From NCBI GenBank assembly GCA_910584235.1, contig CAJTZD010000059.1, forward strand, positions 1 to 22,163: a stretch of DNA of 22,163 bases, given 5' to 3'. The stretch is from an uncultured Acetatifactor sp. (GTDB taxonomy: Bacteria; Bacillota; Clostridia; Lachnospirales; Lachnospiraceae). Below the pieces are notes generated by a model. That model worked only from the letters and a program-made list of their open reading frames with translations. It was not told the DNA's origin and searched no databases. Position numbers and translations under genes: made by a program. Of this stretch, positions 1-7,285 are shown piece after piece (position 1 is the first letter of the stretch; the number at the start of each line of letters is the position of its first letter).

Positions 1-44
1 TTTTTCAGTCTATATAAATCTGTTAAAGTCTTTAAGTAGTTCAT
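1..44 (-). CDS. Start of a gene leaving the left edge
   Basis: Only the first 14 codons are inside the window, beginning at an ATG (complement of 42-44) and reading MNYLKTLTDLYRLK without a stop. It is called because a near-perfect Shine-Dalgarno sequence (GAGGAGG) lies 4 to 5 nt upstream. It starts only 35 nt after the stop of the Ntn hydrolase gene, so it is probably co-transcribed with it. The fragment is too short to assign a family. It could also be a short leader peptide, but the strong ribosome site and spacing favour a normal downstream gene. Confidence 0.55.
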   Translation of the reverse strand, partial: MNYLKTLTDLYRLK

Positions 45-79
45 TTTTCCTCCTCGTCAAAATTACTGCATGGCTTCAC

Positions 80-1222
80 CTATTCAATCGAAATGACATA
101 TGCCGTTTTATAATCTTCCCTGTGATAATAAATCAGTTCCTTTGTTTCCTGATTCATCACAATGCTCCACTCGGTGGTTTCAAACTCACCAAAATTATCT
201 TTGCTCACACTGTCCAGTGCATCCCGTACCTCTACCTCCGTCATCTCCCTGTGTTCTTCCAGTGTCTGGGTAAGGATTTCATACCGGGTATGGGACTGGG
301 CAGTTCCGATTCCCTGCTTCTCCCCATCCGCAAGGTAAAAGTTGGTAACAACCGGCGTCTCGGTGACAATCATTTCATGATCCACATATTCTACTGCCAC
401 GCTCCGGCCGTCCGCATCTGCCAGAGCCAGATGCACCATCATTCCCATAGAGCTGTGAAAATCATATTGCCGCAAAAGCTCCAGCGCTTCTTCCACATTG
501 GCCGCTTTATCAAGCAATAACCGGATTGCCGTGGTAGTGGTAATGTCAGGCTTTCCTGTATTCTGGTTGATACTTGCGGAGTCCTGAATCATATTCACAG
601 AAACCGCCAACCCCTTTTCATTCATTCCATCCAGCGGGGCATACAGGGAAACAATTGCCTGCATCTGATTCGGTAATTTTGAAAAGTCAAGTCCTCCGGC
701 CCGGACAAAATCCGTATTGACGGTTGAAACCGAAGCATATCCTTTTTCCGGTCTGGCGCTGACAATCAACCCGCTACAGGCATTCCAGTCAAAATTTCTT
801 CCGAACAGATATCCGCCGTCCCGGTTTTTCACTGACAGGGTACTGCATCCAAAAGGATTTCCTTCCATATGGACTTCCTGTGCCAGCAGCGATGTGATAA
901 ATGCTGCAACATCCGCGTCAGTGGCAGCGCCTCCCTGCTCTAAGAATGTGTCAAAGCCATAATCCCCTTCATATTGGACGGTTGACAGCCCTGTTTCCAG
1001 TTCCGTGATTTCAGAAGTCGGAGTGATCCGGACTGCATTTTCATCTCTGCTTTCTTTTCCGTTTTCTTCTCTCACTGCACCTTCTTCCTCTGTCCGGCTT
1101 TCCTGGCTTTCTTCACTATAGTTCTTTGTCCCTGTCTGCTCTCCGGAATCTTTTCCGCATCCTGACAGCAGCCCTGCCGCCCCCAGTATCAAAAGCAGAC
1201 ATATCAAAAAATCTCTTTTCAC
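80..1222 (-). CDS. Lipoprotein Ntn amide hydrolase (choloylglycine hydrolase / C45-like)
   Basis: Predicted secreted amidase of the choloylglycine hydrolase/penicillin V acylase superfamily (linear amide C-N hydrolases). The N-terminus is a lipoprotein signal with lipobox LLSGC (Cys22), then a low-complexity acidic linker. The catalytic core has Cys126 in FGCST, then Arg and Asp 16 and 19 residues later in GRNFDW. This is the Cys2-Arg18-Asp21 spacing of bile salt hydrolases. It also has DGMNEKGL, matching the oxyanion-hole Asn segment, and VVTNFY near the second Asn. GTG at 1222 is preferred because AAGGAAG lies 8 nt upstream; a GTG at 1231 abuts that site. Ntn enzymes need an N-terminal Cys, so roughly 125 residues should be cut off by self-processing, separating the lipid anchor from the core chain. 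A paralogue lies at 3250-4308. The substrate is unknown; bile salt, acyl-amino acid and beta-lactam side chains are all possible. Confidence 0.85.
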   Translation of the reverse strand: MKRDFLICLLLILGAAGLLSGCGKDSGEQTGTKNYSEESQESRTEEEGAVREENGKESRDENAVRITPTSEITELETGLSTVQYEGDYGFDTFLEQGGAATDADVAAFITSLLAQEVHMEGNPFGCSTLSVKNRDGGYLFGRNFDWNACSGLIVSARPEKGYASVSTVNTDFVRAGGLDFSKLPNQMQAIVSLYAPLDGMNEKGLAVSVNMIQDSASINQNTGKPDITTTTAIRLLLDKAANVEEALELLRQYDFHSSMGMMVHLALADADGRSVAVEYVDHEMIVTETPVVTNFYLADGEKQGIGTAQSHTRYEILTQTLEEHREMTEVEVRDALDSVSKDNFGEFETTEWSIVMNQETKELIYYHREDYKTAYVISIE

Positions 1223-1287
1223 CTTTTTCACTTCCTTTTCTATGGCTGTATCTATGTGTATCCTACGAGATATACTTTAACTGCCCC

Positions 1288-1327
1288 GGATAACATCCAC
1301 CTAACAGAAAAATAAACAATTTCTAAA
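1288..1327 (-). promoter_or_regulatory. Putative response-regulator-dependent promoter
   Basis: On the minus strand TTTAGAAATTGTTTA (complement of 1313-1327) is followed after exactly 19 nt by TTATCC (complement of 1288-1293). The same 15-mer, 19-nt gap and TTATCC occur upstream of the histidine kinase gene (6729-6768). TTTAG-N6-TTTA is a direct repeat with 11-bp period, the usual geometry of OmpR-family sites, and it overlaps a weak -35 (TTGTTT). I infer that the regulator encoded at 4345-5046 acts here. Confidence 0.5.
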
Positions 1328-1378
1328 TGAATTCTTGCAGATTTCTCAATTACTTTTTTGTTTTGTGTTCCTTGATTT

Positions 1379-1407
1379 ATCTTAGCAAGATGATATATAA
1401 ATAGCAA
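1379..1407 (-). promoter_or_regulatory. Putative sigma-A promoter for the lipoprotein hydrolase
   Basis: On the minus strand TTGCTA (complement of 1402-1407) and TAAGAT (complement of 1379-1384) are separated by 17 nt, with a TGn extended -10. Transcripts would start about 150 nt before the 80-1222 gene. The sequence around the -35 is nearly identical (17 of 18) to that at 8196-8213 in the LysR divergent region. Confidence 0.45.
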
Positions 1408-1479
1408 ATACTTATACTTTATATATTTGACTAGGAATTTTCTATAAATATTCAATTACACTAACAGCAATCACACACA

Positions 1480-1536
1480 AATACCGATTTCACATAATCA
1501 ACAGATCTTATCTGAGATTCATGCAAAACCGGTATT
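1480..1536 (-). other. Nested inverted repeats after the cyclophilin-like lipoprotein gene
   Basis: In the 339-nt gap between the two lipoprotein genes, an outer stem AATACCG (1480-1486) / CGGTATT (1530-1536) encloses an inner stem CAGAT/ATCTG (1502-1506 / 1510-1514). It lies just after the stop of the 1571 gene and may help end or stabilise its transcript. There is no clear U-tract, so a classical intrinsic terminator is not supported. The rest of 1232-1570 is AT-rich and holds the two promoter candidates listed separately; I see no gene in it. Confidence 0.3.
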
Positions 1537-1570
1537 CTTCAAATTACTATCTTAATTTGCCGCCTGCCGT

Positions 1571-2131
1571 CTATGTTTCCACCATTTTTCGTATCTCCAG
1601 CGTACCAGTCAATTCAGCAATCCACTCACTGCCGGACACGGCATTTCCCAAATGATAGAGACCATTATACGGGCCATATTCGCTATAATACATTACTACA
1701 TTTCCCCATGGAGAAAAATATGCCAGGCTGCCTGTCGGCCCACCGCCTTCTACTGCATTTTCTGTATCCAGCTTTTCCGGCGGATAAAATATTTTCTCAT
1801 TGGTACTGTAATCTTGAACCTCAACCGTCAGCGGCAGCTGGTCATACAATGAACGTGCTGCCGGACTGTCATTCAGTTCAAATATAATCGTATGATTACT
1901 ATCCTGTACCTGAATTTGTAAAACAGTATCCTTTTCTTCTAATTCCATCTCCTGGGACACCTCCTCTTGAAAAGGCATACTTATACCTGCCTCCTCTGTC
2001 TGTAAATCACTTTCCTGCTTTTCATACACTGTTTCTATATCAGAATCAGTGTTATATTCCTGGCTCACTCCGCAGGCAGAGAGCGAAATAAAAAGCAGGA
2101 TACTGATTGCTGTTTTCAGACATTTTGCCAT
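1571..2131 (-). CDS. Lipoprotein with cyclophilin-like fold domain
   Basis: A 186-residue lipoprotein with a hydrophobic signal and lipobox SLSAC (lipidated Cys20), an acidic linker to about residue 65, then a C-terminal domain. That domain resembles the cyclophilin-like fold family (PF18050 type): ILQIQVQD strand, a helix with LYDQLPLTVEV, a Gly-rich GGGPTGSLAYFSPWGNVVMYY turn and strand, and a closing GTLEIRKM strand. Family members are mostly uncharacterised small secreted or cytosolic proteins; peptidyl-prolyl isomerase activity should not be assumed. The start at 2131 is chosen because GGAGG sits 5 nt upstream; an ATG at 2143 overlaps that site. It lies between the kinase-operon genes and the second Ntn hydrolase, and a perfect palindrome precedes it. 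Presumably surface-exposed; the partner is unknown. Confidence 0.7.
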   Translation of the reverse strand: MAKCLKTAISILLFISLSACGVSQEYNTDSDIETVYEKQESDLQTEEAGISMPFQEEVSQEMELEEKDTVLQIQVQDSNHTIIFELNDSPAARSLYDQLPLTVEVQDYSTNEKIFYPPEKLDTENAVEGGGPTGSLAYFSPWGNVVMYYSEYGPYNGLYHLGNAVSGSEWIAELTGTLEIRKMVET

Positions 2132-2164
2132 AATTACCTCCATTCCAAAGCGTCACAAATTCTT

Positions 2165-2200
2165 GGTTGAATAAATTGCTATCAAGCAATTTATTCAACC
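2165..2200. repeat. Perfect 16-bp inverted repeat with 4-nt loop
   Basis: Arms GGTTGAATAAATTGCT (2165-2180) and its exact complement (2185-2200) flank ATCA. It lies 30 nt after the stop of the alpha/beta hydrolase gene and 34 nt before the lipoprotein start. The stem could terminate or stabilise the upstream minus-strand message. There is no U-tract on the minus strand after it, while the plus strand continues TTTTCTC. A dimeric repressor site is the alternative. Confidence 0.6.
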
Positions 2201-2230
2201 TTTTCTCTCCTGATAAATAATTGGTTCTTC

Positions 2231-3175
2231 TTATCGCTGCATATTCACCGTAAAGAATTCTGTCAGTCTGTCAAAGGGAATACGGTCTCTTTGGTCATAC
2301 AGGTCGATATGCTCCGCATCTTCCACAACCAGCATATCTTTCGGTTCTAAAGCCCGCTCATAAGCTGCGTCACTGAAAAACCGGGAGTGTGCCCTGTCTC
2401 CAACAACAAACAGGATTGGGCGGGGAGAAATCTCGTCAATGAAATCCAACGGCCGGAAATTCATGATCGCCAGCTCACTGGTCGTAGTAAACCCGCCTCT
2501 GGCGCTCGGATGATGCCCCCTCTTCAATGCATAAAAACGGAACCACTCCGCCCCCGGCTCCGGAATATCCTCCGGCACCTTGTCGATTGGCTGCTCCGGG
2601 AATCCCGGCAGGTACTCTGGATATCCGTTTTCCGCATCAATCCACCGTTGATTTGAAAGGCGCTCCTTTACGCTCTGCAGTTCTTCCCTGTCCATATTTC
2701 CCCTGACTGCCACATTCATATCATACATGCTCATAACGGCAACTGCACGGATTCTGGTATCACACTGGGCCGCTGAAAGCGCAAACCCGCCGGAACCGCA
2801 TATCCCGATTACACCGATTTTTTCCCTGTCTACAAACTTCTGAAGCCCCAGAAAATCCACCGCCGCACTGAAATTCTCCACAAAAATATCCGGTGACGAC
2901 ACATTTCTGGGAAAGCCCCCGGATTCCCCCATAAAGGACTGGTCAAAGGTCAGCACAACAAATCCTTTCTGTGCCAGTTCATTGCCGTACACACAGGGGC
3001 CCTGTTCCTTCACCCCTCCATACGGCGCACCGATAATCAGCGCCGGATGCTTCTGATCCAGAGAAATTCCCTTTTCAAAGTAAAGTTCTCCTGTAATATC
3101 CAGCCCATATCGGTTCCTGTAAACTACTTTTTTCCTCTCCACACTCTGTGATAATTCTAAAATATGTCCGCTCAT
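2231..3175 (-). CDS. Alpha/beta hydrolase with cysteine-type nucleophile elbow
   Basis: A 314-residue cytosolic alpha/beta hydrolase (dienelactone hydrolase/acetyl esterase-like). No signal peptide is present. The oxyanion region is IIGAPYGG, then FDQSFMGESGG. The nucleophile elbow is GVIGICGSGG, placing Cys126 at the usual Ser position, as in dienelactone hydrolase. Asp260 in FVVGDRAHS and His289 in EDAEHIDLYD complete a plausible Cys-Asp-His triad. The start at 3175 is set by AAGGAGG about 8 nt upstream; an in-frame ATG at 3220 lies before that site and lacks one. It follows the membrane Ntn hydrolase gene by 74 nt and is probably in the kinase-regulator operon. A role handling small ester or lactone products is an inference; the substrate is unknown. 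Confidence 0.75.
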   Translation of the reverse strand: MSGHILELSQSVERKKVVYRNRYGLDITGELYFEKGISLDQKHPALIIGAPYGGVKEQGPCVYGNELAQKGFVVLTFDQSFMGESGGFPRNVSSPDIFVENFSAAVDFLGLQKFVDREKIGVIGICGSGGFALSAAQCDTRIRAVAVMSMYDMNVAVRGNMDREELQSVKERLSNQRWIDAENGYPEYLPGFPEQPIDKVPEDIPEPGAEWFRFYALKRGHHPSARGGFTTTSELAIMNFRPLDFIDEISPRPILFVVGDRAHSRFFSDAAYERALEPKDMLVVEDAEHIDLYDQRDRIPFDRLTEFFTVNMQR

Positions 3176-3249
3176 GTTCCATTCCTCCTTCAATTTTTTA
3201 TTTTCTTTTGCGGATAACAATATGTTTTTTCTATACCAGTACTGCTTTC

Positions 3250-4308
3250 TCAGGAGCTGCCTGCCATAAATGAATAATATTTCTGGTAGTTTTCCCTATG
3301 GTAATAGCGTGCCTCCCCGGTACTCTGATTATAGACAATGCTCCACTCCGTAGACGCAAAATCAGAATCAAAATTGTGCTTGCTCACACTGTCAAGGGCA
3401 TCCCGTATCCCGTCCATACTAAATGGGAAACCGCTCTGCAGCATATCATCCAGCATGGCATACCGGATTTTGGATTCTTCTGTTCCGATGCCGTACTTTT
3501 CACCGGGCGACAGGTAATAGTTTGTGACAACCGGAGTTTCTGTTACCACCATTTCATTGCCAATATACTCTACAACCACAGAATGCCCGGCTGCATCAGC
3601 AATGGCAAAATGCACCATCATTCCTGCCGATGCGTGCATGTCATACTGAGAAAGCAGCTCCAACGCTTCCTCCACATCAGATGCCTTATCAAGCAGCAAA
3701 CGTACTGCCATTGTCGTAGTCAGATCCGGTTTCCCTGTATCCTGCTGGAATCCCGGACTGTCCTGGATCATCAGAACCGCCACACACAGCCCCTTTTCAT
3801 TCATCCCATCCATAGGCGCAAAAGGCGCTGCCACTGACAAAAGACGCATCTGTGTTTCTTCCGGCATATCCAGTCCCAAGTTTAGGAAATCCATGTTTAC
3901 GGTGGAAACAGAATCGTACCCTTTCGCCGGATTGGTCTGCACGATCAGCGCCGTACAGGTTCCCCAGTCAAAATTCCTTCCAAACAAAGCATCGCCCTCC
4001 GGTGTCCTGGCAGAGATGGTGCTGCACCCAAAAGAACCGCCCCTCAAATCTATGGGAAGCAAGCCATGGAACACATCCTGTATCACAAATTCCGCCACCG
4101 CCAAATCATCGGATGCACCTCCCTGCTCCAGAAAGCCGTCCAGATTATAATCGCCTTTATATTCCATGGAATACAACCCATCCTCCAGTTTCCTGACACT
4201 TGCGGCTGTCCGAATATTCCTTTGGAAAAGCAGTATAAAAGTAAGAAGTACCACTACCAGCAAAACGAAAAAGGTATAAACGATATATTTCAATTTTATT
4301 CTTTTCAT
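3250..4308 (-). CDS. Membrane-anchored Ntn amide hydrolase (choloylglycine hydrolase / C45-like)
   Basis: Paralogue of the lipoprotein hydrolase at 80-1222, but anchored by a single N-terminal transmembrane helix (about residues 8-28) instead of a lipobox. The core keeps Cys95 in FGCST, Arg111 and Asp114 in GRNFDW (spacing 16 and 19, as in bile salt hydrolase Cys2-Arg18-Asp21), DGMNEKGL, VVTNYY and the C-terminal TEWSIVYNQSTGEARYYHRENY segment. Processing before Cys95 would be needed to make the catalytic N-terminus, which would free the core from its membrane helix. The ATG has AGGAG upstream. It starts 36 nt after the response regulator stop, so it is almost certainly co-transcribed with the two-component genes. 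This links signal sensing to amide hydrolysis outside the cell. Substrate not predictable. Confidence 0.85.
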   Translation of the reverse strand: MKRIKLKYIVYTFFVLLVVVLLTFILLFQRNIRTAASVRKLEDGLYSMEYKGDYNLDGFLEQGGASDDLAVAEFVIQDVFHGLLPIDLRGGSFGCSTISARTPEGDALFGRNFDWGTCTALIVQTNPAKGYDSVSTVNMDFLNLGLDMPEETQMRLLSVAAPFAPMDGMNEKGLCVAVLMIQDSPGFQQDTGKPDLTTTMAVRLLLDKASDVEEALELLSQYDMHASAGMMVHFAIADAAGHSVVVEYIGNEMVVTETPVVTNYYLSPGEKYGIGTEESKIRYAMLDDMLQSGFPFSMDGIRDALDSVSKHNFDSDFASTEWSIVYNQSTGEARYYHRENYQKYYSFMAGSS

Positions 4309-4344
4309 ATCATGCTCCTGATTGCTTTTTTCCCTCCAACTTTT

Positions 4345-5046
4345 TTAATCAATCCGGAACCGGTATCCCGCTCCCCACACTGTTTCAATAAACTGGTTCT
4401 CTGCATCAATTTTCCCCATCTTATCCCGCAGGCGGTTGATATGGACCGTCACAGTAGCCGCATCCCCCAGAGAATCCATTCCCCATACCCGGTCAAACAG
4501 GGTATCCTTTGAAAATACCAGATTGGGATTTTCCGCCAAAAACAGTAGCAGTTCAAATTCTTTATTGACCAGTATGACTTCTTTTTTATCCAGATAAACT
4601 CTTCTGGACTTCGGCAGGATCGTCAGATTCCGGTAGGTAATCTCTGTTTCCTGCTGTTCATCCTCTTTTTCCGCAGAAGAAAGCAGGTTATGGATATAGA
4701 TGTGGGATTTCACCCTGGCCACCAGTTCCGTAGGGCTGAAAGGTTTTATCAGGTAATCATCTGCCCCCAATCCCAGTCCACGAATTTTGTCAATATCCTC
4801 TTTTTTGGCTGTCACCATAATGATTGGCAGCCGCAGGCTCCTGCGCAGCTCCCGGCATACATCAAAGCCTGTTTTGCCGGGGAGCATCACATCCAACAGA
4901 ATGGCATCATATTTTTCGGTTTTCGCCTTCTTTTCTCCGGTGATACCGTCAAAGGCCAGATCGGTTTCGTATCCGTTCGCCTCCAGATAGTCACGTTCTA
5001 ATTCTGCAATTAACTCATCATCTTCTATAATCAGTACCCTTTCCAT
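4345..5046 (-). CDS. OmpR-family response regulator
   Basis: A 233-residue regulator with an N-terminal receiver domain (residues 3-115) and a C-terminal winged-helix DNA-binding domain (about 135-231). The receiver has the acidic pair DD (9-10), phospho-acceptor Asp52 in LLDVMLPG, Thr79 in MVTAK and Lys101 in LIKPF. The winged helix has VNKEFELLLFLAENP, VTVHINRLRDKM and the WGAGYRF ending typical of the family. The ATG at 5046 has an upstream AAGGAA-like site. The gene follows its kinase at a 73-nt gap holding a two-hairpin element. Kinase-first order is less common than regulator-first. The likely targets are the two matching promoters at 6729-6768 and 1288-1327. Confidence 0.95.
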   Translation of the reverse strand: MERVLIIEDDELIAELERDYLEANGYETDLAFDGITGEKKAKTEKYDAILLDVMLPGKTGFDVCRELRRSLRLPIIMVTAKKEDIDKIRGLGLGADDYLIKPFSPTELVARVKSHIYIHNLLSSAEKEDEQQETEITYRNLTILPKSRRVYLDKKEVILVNKEFELLLFLAENPNLVFSKDTLFDRVWGMDSLGDAATVTVHINRLRDKMGKIDAENQFIETVWGAGYRFRID

Positions 5047-5071
5047 TGCAGCTGATTCCTTTCCTTATCTC

Positions 5072-5118
5072 TGCCCGTATTTCAGGGCATTATGGTACAC
5101 CCTTGTGGTGTTTCCTCT
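5072..5118 (-). ncRNA. Intercistronic two-hairpin element, copy A
   Basis: Beginning 1 nt after the kinase stop codon, the minus strand can fold as ACACC/GGTGT (5097-5101 / 5107-5111), then TGCCC/GGGCA. A second copy of the same 47-nt length with no gaps lies at 7841-7887, also just after a stop codon. About 33 of 47 positions agree; differences fall mainly in loops or make wobble pairs. It is probably a transcribed RNA or protein-binding element in the mRNA; its function is unknown. Confidence 0.45.
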
Positions 5119-5119
5119 A

Positions 5120-6604
5120 TCAGTCTATAACCGGAATGCTGACAATCACTGCCAGCCCTCCTCTGTTTTCTGCCTTTATGGTTCCTCCATGGCCAAAGAC
5201 GATTTCCCTCACTACCGCCAGCCCGATGCCGCTTCCCTTTTCTGCACTGTTTCTGGAATCATCCACCCGGTAAAAGCTGTCAAATATCTGTTCCAGACAT
5301 TCTTCTGGAACCCCTGGACCGTCATCCTGAAATACCAGTTCCAGATTGTTTCCCTCTATGGTCCTTTTTAGGGAAATAATGACTCTCGAATTTTCTTTTC
5401 TCCGATATCTCACCGTATTGGCAAACAAGTTATTAAAGATGCGCTTAAATTCTTCCCTGTCCAGCCGAACCAAAAAACTTCCCTTTCCGCAGAAATATTC
5501 AATCTGCACCTGCTGATTTTCCATATCCGGACGCACAAGCTCCAGATATTTTTCCACATAATCTTTGAAATCCGTTTCTTCCATATGATACCGGAAACCA
5601 GCATCCAGCCTGCTGTATTCTGAAAGGCTGTCTACAAGGCTGACCAAGTTCCCGGTCCTTGTCTTTATGGCTTGCAGATACCGGAGCCTCTTTTCCGGTG
5701 TATCTGCAATGCCTTCCAGAAGTCCGTCCAGATAGCCCATAATGGTAGTCAAAGGCGTCCGAAGGTCATGAGAGATTCCGGTGATCAAATCCCGTCTGCG
5801 CTTTTCATCCTTCAGACGCTGCTGTACGGATTCCTGCAGGTAGGCACGCATCTCGTCAAAATCCCTACATACCTGGACGAACTCATCTTTTTTCTCATAC
5901 TGCATGGGCGTATCCAAATTTCCCTCCCGAATCTCTTTTGTACCAAGACTCAATTTTCCAAGGGGCTTTAAAATACTGCCGGAAATCCACCAGGAGAGGA
6001 TGCCGTTAATACACACCGTCAATACCACAAAAAGGATCAAAATGCCGGCCAGATAACGCAGGATACAGTTCTTCAGATAATTTACCATGGCTCCATCAGT
6101 TTCCTGGGGATGGACTGCCGTAATGCAGAAGATGTTCTCCCCATGCCAGAAAGTGCTTTTAATGACTGACACCTCATACCGACTGGCTGTCAGCATTTTC
6201 GCATAGTCGATTGCATCTCCCGCCACAGACCGCGCTGTTTCCAAATCCGTTTCGGACAGGTTGGAGTAAATACTCTCTCCGTCCTTTGTAATCATAAAGC
6301 GGTATCCCAGACCAGACAGTTTATTTTCCAGATGTGTCATCTCATCACTGTGCCGGATCTGGGCCTGACACTCATCCATCTCCGGGCAATGCCCCCAGTT
6401 GTTTTCCCACAGCTCCTGCTGATAGTTGTAGATCATGCTCTGGGCAAACTGCACACCATTTTCATCACTGTACATATCCACAAACGTATGCCAGTAGCTT
6501 CCCAGAGAGGTGTTCAGACACACAATAAATACAATCGTTGTAAATAAAATCGGTATCAGAACCATCATGATATTAGATAATCTGATTTTTTTCTTAATGG
6601 TCAC
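5120..6604 (-). CDS. Membrane sensor histidine kinase
   Basis: A 494-residue kinase with TM1 (about 12-30), an extracytoplasmic sensing domain of about 150 residues, TM2 (about 183-207), a HAMP linker (about 208-262) and a HisKA domain with phospho-acceptor His279 in GISHDLRTPLTTIMGYL. The HATPase domain has the N-box NNLFANTVRY, G1 DDGPGVP, an F-box (FDSFYRVDDS) and G2 GSGIGLAVV. The sensing domain has no motif I recognise. GTG at 6604 is the start, with AAGGAG about 10 nt upstream. It is the first gene of the island operon, ahead of its response regulator and the membrane Ntn hydrolase. Its promoter region carries the same element as the distal Ntn hydrolase gene, suggesting autoregulation. 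Confidence 0.95.
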   Translation of the reverse strand: MTIKKKIRLSNIMMVLIPILFTTIVFIVCLNTSLGSYWHTFVDMYSDENGVQFAQSMIYNYQQELWENNWGHCPEMDECQAQIRHSDEMTHLENKLSGLGYRFMITKDGESIYSNLSETDLETARSVAGDAIDYAKMLTASRYEVSVIKSTFWHGENIFCITAVHPQETDGAMVNYLKNCILRYLAGILILFVVLTVCINGILSWWISGSILKPLGKLSLGTKEIREGNLDTPMQYEKKDEFVQVCRDFDEMRAYLQESVQQRLKDEKRRRDLITGISHDLRTPLTTIMGYLDGLLEGIADTPEKRLRYLQAIKTRTGNLVSLVDSLSEYSRLDAGFRYHMEETDFKDYVEKYLELVRPDMENQQVQIEYFCGKGSFLVRLDREEFKRIFNNLFANTVRYRRKENSRVIISLKRTIEGNNLELVFQDDGPGVPEECLEQIFDSFYRVDDSRNSAEKGSGIGLAVVREIVFGHGGTIKAENRGGLAVIVSIPVID

Positions 6605-6728
6605 TTTCTATGTTCTCCTTTTCCTGCCAGCTCTACTGTATATCCACAATGCCTTATACTTAGCATAACCTGTTCGCTTTCCTGATTATGAACAAAAACC
6701 TTCTATCTACGTTCAGATTAGCATGGCA

Positions 6729-6768
6729 GGATAAAAGAATTCACAATATTATCTAAACAATTTCTAAA
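6729..6768 (-). promoter_or_regulatory. Putative autoregulated promoter of the two-component operon
   Basis: TTTAGAAATTGTTTA (complement of 6754-6768), then 19 nt, then TTATCC (complement of 6729-6734), about 125 nt before the kinase start. It matches the arrangement at 1288-1327 exactly. The upstream edge overlaps the stop codon of the flavoprotein gene (6764-6766) and adds another TTTAG repeat. The weak -35 (TTGTTT) suits activator dependence. Confidence 0.5.
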
Positions 6769-7285
6769 CTAAACTCTTTCCAAATGCTTTCAGTTCCTCC
6801 AGCTTTTCTTTCGATTTGTTCTGTTTGTCATACGCTGTAAAGATTCCCATATTTTCCAGTTTCAGATAATCCAGGAATGAGTTCTGGTATTCATAGATTG
6901 CACCGTCATAGACCTTGTCGCTCCCAGAGCTTAAAATCAGCGCCGCCTTTTTCAGATTTACCGGTTTATCCAGAGCATAAATACGGTTGATGGCGCACTG
7001 GAGCTGTCCGGTAAAGCTATGGTAATACACCGGGGATGCCAACACGATCATCTCTGCCTCCGAAAGTACTGGGTAAATCTCCTGCATATCATCCTGTTGG
7101 ATACATCTTCCCTCACCTTTGGTATGGCAATACTCACAGGCCAGACAGCCTGCAATTTTCTTCCGGCATACCGGCACAACTGTAATCTCATGTCCGTTCT
7201 CTTTTGCCCCTTCCACAAAGGCATCAACCAAAGCCGCCGTATTTCCGTTTGGGCGGGGACTTCCGTTCAGGACTAAAATCTTCAT
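6764..7285 (-). CDS. Flavodoxin-family NAD(P)H-dependent oxidoreductase with Fe-S-type cysteines
   Basis: A 173-residue cytosolic flavoprotein of the NADPH-dependent FMN reductase/iron-sulfur flavoprotein group. The FMN phosphate loop is GSPRPNGNT (8-16), and LASPVYYHSFTGQLQ (about 83-97) forms the second flavin-contact loop. Cys47, Cys50, Cys53 and Cys61 form C-x2-C-x2-C-x7-C, close to the compact motif that binds [4Fe-4S] in Isf proteins. The start codon overlaps the preceding gene's stop (ATGA, 7282-7285) and has a GGGGAG ribosome site, implying translational coupling to that related flavoprotein. The two may form a heteromer or an electron relay. The electron acceptor is unknown. Confidence 0.85.
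   Translation of the reverse strand: MKILVLNGSPRPNGNTAALVDAFVEGAKENGHEITVVPVCRKKIAGCLACEYCHTKGEGRCIQQDDMQEIYPVLSEAEMIVLASPVYYHSFTGQLQCAINRIYALDKPVNLKKAALILSSGSDKVYDGAIYEYQNSFLDYLKLENMGIFTAYDKQNKSKEKLEELKAFGKSLV

Noticed and set aside
122..520. Plus-strand frame opposite the lipoprotein hydrolase
   Set aside because: Antisense shadow of a gene with conserved catalytic motifs; no ribosome site. The same holds for 3298-3837 opposite the paralogue.
1252..1455. 67-codon minus-strand frame between the lipoprotein genes
   Set aside because: No ribosome site, very AT-rich composition, and it spans two promoter candidates.
2165..2200. Palindrome as a definite intrinsic terminator
   Set aside because: The stem is perfect, but AT-rich and without a U-tract on the minus strand, so it is reported only as an inverted repeat with possible roles.
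3211..3220. CGGATAACAA resembling half of a lac operator
   Set aside because: Only one half-site, no LacI-family gene nearby, and it falls in an AT-rich spacer where such a match is expected by chance.
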